A DNA stretch of 12,752 nt, from NCBI GenBank assembly GCA_034696485.1, contig JAQIWT010001060.1:1-12752 (forward strand), read 5' to 3'. Shown one piece after another: positions 9,089 through 12,752 of this stretch (within the stretch, counting starts at the first letter, position 1; every line of letters begins with the position of its first letter). Source of the DNA: Isohypsibius dastychi (taxonomy: Eukaryota; Tardigrada; Eutardigrada; Parachela; Isohypsibiidae). The position numbers were made by a program, and so were the translations under genes. Under the pieces are notes generated by a model that saw only the letters and a list, made by a program, of their open reading frames with translations, was not told the origin of the DNA and did no database searches.

Positions 9089-9140
9089 ACTGTCCTTAAG
9101 GTGAGCCAAGCTTGGCAAGAAAGCATTCCCATTTATCATC

Positions 9141-10035
9141 ATGAGCGGCTCAGTTGAACATCATACTCCTATAAGCAGTCACATTTTGGCCAAAGTCAAA
9201 GTCAAATATCGTCCTGGAATAACCATCATCTCATTCCTCCAGTTTATGAGCGGTTTACTCATGCTCAACTTTGAGGCCATTTGTAAGTTACTCATTTAAT
9301 CAAAGGCTATCCATTGCTTAGTAGATCTGCTTAGGTACCGTTCTATACCGGGTCTCTGACAAAAACTTCCTAAACGGTGTTGAATATCTGGGAATGGTGG
9401 TCGGTGTCTCCGCAATGGTAACCAGCATCTTCGGCAAATTCGCCACACGACGCTCAGGGCCACATGGTCTACGAATGTGTTTCCACATCTGCAACATCGT
9501 CTTCACGGTATTCCTCTCTGTGGAGACATTCGCGATGGCCTGCATCTCAGCAGCTCTCCTCGCTCTCTACACCATCTCCTGGGATGCAGTACTCGAGTTT
9601 GTCAATCGTGTCAGTCAGTCAGTGGAACTCAACTTGGAAGTTGGTACAACGACCACAACAATCCGGAGTGCATCAGCGACTGCTGTGAACCCCATTCTGG
9701 CGCTAGAGTTGAAGCGTGACTTTAACCTACTCGTTGGATTACGATGTGTGTTATTTGCGTTATACTTGAGCATGTTTGTTTGCTCGATTGTCTCATCATG
9801 CTTCAGCTGTTGTAATTATTGTAAATGCTGGACGAAAGATGGGGGAGATCGAAGGGTATCGCATGTGGAGACCCATATTCACGCCCACCCACCTCATCAT
9901 ACAGCAACACCAGCCAGACCAGGTGTCAACAAGATGAAACCGCCGGAGAGTGTCACCGGGAATGATCTGCTGAAAACTGTGGTTGAGACAAAGAAGAATT
10001 CTGTGAAGAAAGCGTCAAATGGTAAAGTAACATGA
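9141..10035 (+). CDS. Four-helix (tetraspan) membrane protein
   Basis: Two exons, 9141-9282 and 9335-10035, joined across a 52-nt intron with donor T|GTAAGTTA and acceptor GCTTAG; both sides are phase 1 and the junction codon is Cys. The product is 280 residues. After a short polar N-tail there are four hydrophobic segments: about residues 27-48 (ITIISFLQFMSGLLML), 66-84 (YLGMVVGVSAMVTSIF), 96-125 (CFHICNIVFTVFLSVETFAM and on) and 182-207 (VGLRCVLFALYLSMFVCSIV). The loop between helices three and four is about 55 residues, Thr/Ser-rich, and probably faces outside. Helix four runs into a Cys cluster (CFSCCNYCKC), a likely palmitoylation site, then a cytoplasmic tail with a His-rich patch (HIHAHPPHH) and a Lys-rich end. 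The layout resembles MS4A/CD20-like or MARVEL-like tetraspans, but no diagnostic motif lets me choose. The gene is convergent with the receptor gene, the stops being 211 bp apart. Confidence 0.8.
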
Positions 10036-10245
10036 CTGTTTTGCTTCTTCCCTCATACCAATCGATGACATCCTATCATGTAACCAGTAATTTGAAATCA
10101 AGGTGGCTGTTTTTTCAACAAAGTAAACTGAGCTTGAAACAACACGGAACGCGTGATGAAATGCAAACAATCAGCAACAAAGCATTCAATAGAGGTGTGC
10201 TTAGAGTTGGTCTCAGATGTGTAGAGCATGAGCTGTGTCCGTGAA

Positions 10246-11619
10246 TCATAGCGTGGAGTTGACATGTACTGCCATGGATTTCGTGTCACACCGTTCCGTT
10301 CGATCCAGAAGAAAGCAGAAGAGTCCGGCAAGGCTGGTTATCAGCTACGGTAGTACCAACAGTAACAACTCGGAATTCAGTCATCAAACAGGCAACTCAC
10401 AGTCACAGCAAAAGAACGTGTGATATCTCCGGTAGATGCGATGGTAAGAGCTTCTGTTCTCATGGACATCGCACTTAGACTCTGGTGATACTTTATGCGT
10501 GTAGCACACGTGAGTACCTCCTGAAAACCGAAAGGTCACCAGATAAAAAGTTATCTTCAGTCATTCCCCACCTTATCATCAGAAGCGCGCTGTTTAGCCT
10601 GGAGGAGTCTGATCCACAGAAACCTCGTGTCTCTATACTGTAGAAATCAGAAAGTATAGTGAGCGAAGCGGGTTTTGACCGAAACCGCGAATACTCACAG
10701 TCTCGTGTAATTTCACAGAATACCCGATTATCAGAACCAACATCGCAAAACTGATCACGGTATAAGTCAGCGTTTTCGGACTGAACTTGTCGTCTGCGGC
10801 GTCGCCAAATATGGCCGCCAAATTGGCATATACAACAAGAGATTTTCCAACAATGAACGCAGCTAGCAGTGCGCCAAACGCATCATCTAGTAATCTGATC
10901 GTGTAGACGAATGCGTCCTCCAATTCCAGCAGTTTGTCGACGGAGATTGACATATCGTGATTCAGAGCTCGTGATAGTGCACCCTTGAAGTCGCCCGCTA
11001 GACTGGTCAGCTCAGCGCATTTCGTCACAAAGAAGAAATTGATGGGGAAAATAAATATTTCGCAGATGAAATAGGTTGAATATTCAAGATACTTGTAGGT
11101 TGGCTTCCCCATTGTCCAGACGAAATAAACGAACCGATAATCAGGGTGGGCGTTTGTGACCTTATCGTAAGTGAAATAAGCGTACTGGAAAACACAGATT
11201 AAATTGAAAACCACGAAGAGGAACCGTGCAGTTCTTTTGCAACTCCGTTTTTGGTTCGGAATTTGATACAGTGTCATGTGCGACTTCAAATTTTTCAGTC
11301 CGTTGACACAACGGGCTATTTCATGAGCGTGTCGTTGAAAGACGAAGATACAAAGGAATGCATAGAGTAAATTGGTCTGAGTGTCCAGATAGGATAGTGT
11401 TTCGATGATGATGCTCTTCTTGCGACTCAGCTTGACAAAATTCACGCCAAGGTCACCAAAATCGATGACCAGGAAGATAAAATATGTCAATGGAACGAGA
11501 TGTCTCAGAAGATAAAGATGCTTTGAAAATGGTGGTTGATGCTTGGAACTGGGAGATAGCACACCACCAAGAAGGAAACTGATGTATATTCTAAAAGGTG
11601 ATACAATCCTTGGCATCAT
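10246..11619 (-). CDS. Gustatory-receptor-like seven-helix chemoreceptor
   Basis: Four exons in transcription order: 11619-10699, 10637-10572, 10520-10401 and 10344-10246, separated by introns of 61, 51 and 56 nt. Donors are GTGAGTATT, GTGGGGAA and GTGAGTTG; acceptors are TTTCTACAG, GGTTTTCAG and CTACCGTAG. All three introns are phase 0. The product is 401 residues, the normal size for this family. Hydrophobic segments lie at about 37-57, 76-95, 131-152, 178-199, 247-268, 284-303 and 366-383. The N-terminus has the short FRIYISFLLGG then LSP lead-in, and the last loop and helix read LTIASTGDITRS then LITSLAGLFCFLL, like the conserved C-terminal part of insect-type gustatory receptors, although the classic final TYhhhhhQF motif is not present. 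Several phase-0 introns near the C-terminus are known for that family. Such proteins are cation channels or receptors for tastants, or light in some nematodes; the ligand here is unknown. The start is the first of two adjacent ATGs; the frame is open further upstream but has no ATG there. Confidence 0.82.
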
Positions 11620-11700
11620 TGCACGCCGGTTTGACTGTTTGAAACAAGTGAGCGGTTTTGCGTGGCCAAGCGAAGATATGGTGAAGCGTGTTCTAGTTGG

Positions 11701-11709
11701 GCTGAAAAA
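11701..11709 (-). promoter_or_regulatory. Possible splice acceptor in the receptor 5' leader
   Basis: On the minus strand the sequence ATTTTTCAG ends at 11702, about 82 nt before the proposed ATG at 11619. It is the best acceptor-like site near the gene. It could end a 5' UTR intron (a GTACGT donor-like site lies near 11816) or be a spliced-leader addition site, if the organism uses trans-splicing. It could also be unused. Confidence 0.35.
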
Positions 11710-11802
11710 TATCACTGCTTGTTTAGTTTGGTATTCGATATGGTCTGGGGTGAGTGAGTGATCAGTTGGATGGCACCCTTTTTTCACGCGGATTCGGATG
11801 TC

Positions 11803-11809
11803 ATATATA
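11803..11809 (-). promoter_or_regulatory. TATA-like element upstream of the receptor gene
   Basis: The minus strand reads TATATAT here, within TTATATATGA, about 185 bp upstream of the proposed receptor ATG. It would place transcription start near 11775. The surroundings are not especially AT-rich, which gives it some weight, but the distance to the ATG is longer than for the gene at 9141. Confidence 0.35.
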
Positions 11810-11819
11810 ATGACGTACT

Positions 11820-12692
11820 GTTATGACAGGCTCTCCTGGAAATGGGATGTTCCTAGCAAAAGTGACAGGCGTTGTAAGCACAAACCTCTACATGTCAGGA
11901 ACCGCTCAAGTGGATACCGTACTTCGGAGCATAGTTCTGTTGTCACTGACAAAACCACTGTACTACCGCAATAATGGACTAGGTTGGAAATCTTTCGAAG
12001 CTATGAGTGTTAACTGTTAAGCTTTGACTTCGACCACAGCTGCTATTTCGGCACTGGAGTGAACGTGAAGGGTGGGGTGCTACTTTAGTTGCGGGGGATC
12101 TTTCTTTCTGGTATTACCGTAATCTGCTTCCATTTAACCGCTCTACAGTACACCATCCTCTCTCTATAAGAACCAGGTTTGGCAGTTCTTGTAGCGCGTA
12201 AAACCACAACAAAGTTCTTGTAGCGATGGCCTCTGTCGTCACCAAATCCGAAAGGTGACCTTTCCGTTTCTCGACCTTGAAATAGCAGAATTTACTCGGC
12301 CACCGAGTTCTATTCAGGCAAACAAGTTTTAGATCATATTTCAACCCAGAAACAAAAATTGACGTTTTTCAATTTCGACTGCAGCGACATAATCTCACCG
12401 GAAGTATCTTCCGTTGATTTATCCGTTAGTTACGTAAGAAAATAAATAATCAAGTATTCTGAAAGTAAAAAACAAGAAGGAAGTAACCAATTACACAAAT
12501 GATAACGAATCTCTTCGAGCTCGAAGCCACAACAAATGCAGTGATGGGCGATCGGTGCAAAATGCCAAGGGGAAAGCGGTTCTTATAGCGAAAATCCCCT
12601 TGTTTACCAAATGCCAGACCCTCCGTAAATCAGCTAGAACACGTCACAGTTACGACACGATTATTCGCAGTTCTTGTACGTCTCCTCCAATA
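11820..12692. other. Region without a clear gene
   Basis: A 65-codon ATG-started frame at 11823-12020 on the plus strand and a 76-codon frame without ATG at 12114-12344 on the minus strand are the longest open stretches; neither shows a recognisable domain. The plus-strand frame contains a donor-like GTT|GTAAGCAC at 11872-11881, so it could be a first exon running into unseen sequence, but no partner was found. A 13-bp motif recurs four times in 12184-12680. Confidence 0.4.
12184..12680. repeat. Dispersed motif AGTTCTTGTAGCG, four copies
   Basis: AGTTCTTGTAGCG occurs exactly at 12184-12196 and 12213-12225, with variants GGTTCTTATAGCG at 12578-12590 and AGTTCTTGTACG at 12669-12680. All are on the same strand. 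The spacing is irregular, so this is not a simple tandem repeat; it may be a piece of a larger diverged repeat or a binding motif. Confidence 0.45.
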
Positions 12693-12752
12693 AGTTCAAG
12701 CCACCTTCGCCCTGTCGATTGACTGAGTGAAGACAGGCAAGTGGCTTGAACT
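12693..12752. repeat. Inverted repeat at the window edge
   Basis: AGTTCAAGCCAC at 12693-12704 is the exact reverse complement of GTGGCTTGAACT at 12741-12752. The pairing continues inward with CTTCGCCCTGTC against GACAGGCAAG (two extra bases on the left arm), leaving a loop of about 15 bases. It may be a small foldback element or the end of a larger one extending past the window. Confidence 0.75.

Noticed and set aside
10032-10423. Short plus-strand frames after the tetraspan gene
   Set aside because: They lie past a clear stop codon and opposite the 3' exons of the receptor gene; no splice model links them.
11823-12020. 65-codon plus-strand frame with ATG
   Set aside because: It has no recognisable domain, no conservation evidence and lies near the likely receptor promoter; noted only as a possible first exon.

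Overview
This is animal nuclear DNA, most likely from a small invertebrate with compact genes (an ecdysozoan such as an arthropod, tardigrade or nematode; the sequence alone does not settle which). The genes are split by very short GT-AG introns, mostly 42 to 61 nt, there is no bacterial operon structure, and one gene belongs to the invertebrate gustatory-receptor-like family. Intergenic DNA is AT-rich and full of repeats.

Layout. 1-2530: AT-rich repeats built from a degenerate monomer of about 252 bp. Six copies of its GC-rich core are visible, each a striking hairpin, and a 155-bp foldback transposon-like element sits at a TA inside the array. 2531-4770: AT-rich DNA with no gene I can defend, only two short membrane-like open stretches on the minus strand. 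4774-5086: a candidate exon of a minus-strand four-helix membrane protein. 5187-5211: a perfect GC-rich hairpin between that exon and the next gene. 5399-8320 (+): a seven-exon gene for an ankyrin-type protein with a possible C-terminal SOCS-box-like segment; one internal splice junction is unresolved. 9083-10035 (+): a TATA box and a two-exon gene for a four-helix membrane protein. 10246-11619 (-): a complete four-exon gene for a seven-helix receptor of the gustatory-receptor-like type, convergent with the previous gene. 11820-12752: no clear gene, a short motif seen four times, and an inverted repeat at the window edge.

The genes do not form an obvious pathway. Two or three encode membrane proteins and one a likely cytoplasmic adaptor. 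I found no convincing new multi-gene system. The points most worth a second look are the receptor gene model (all three introns phase 0), the hairpin-bearing satellite with a paralogous empty site for its inserted element, and the unresolved splice region in the ankyrin gene.

All exon models are hand-built from splice signals, phase agreement and protein plausibility; no transcript or homology search supports them here.
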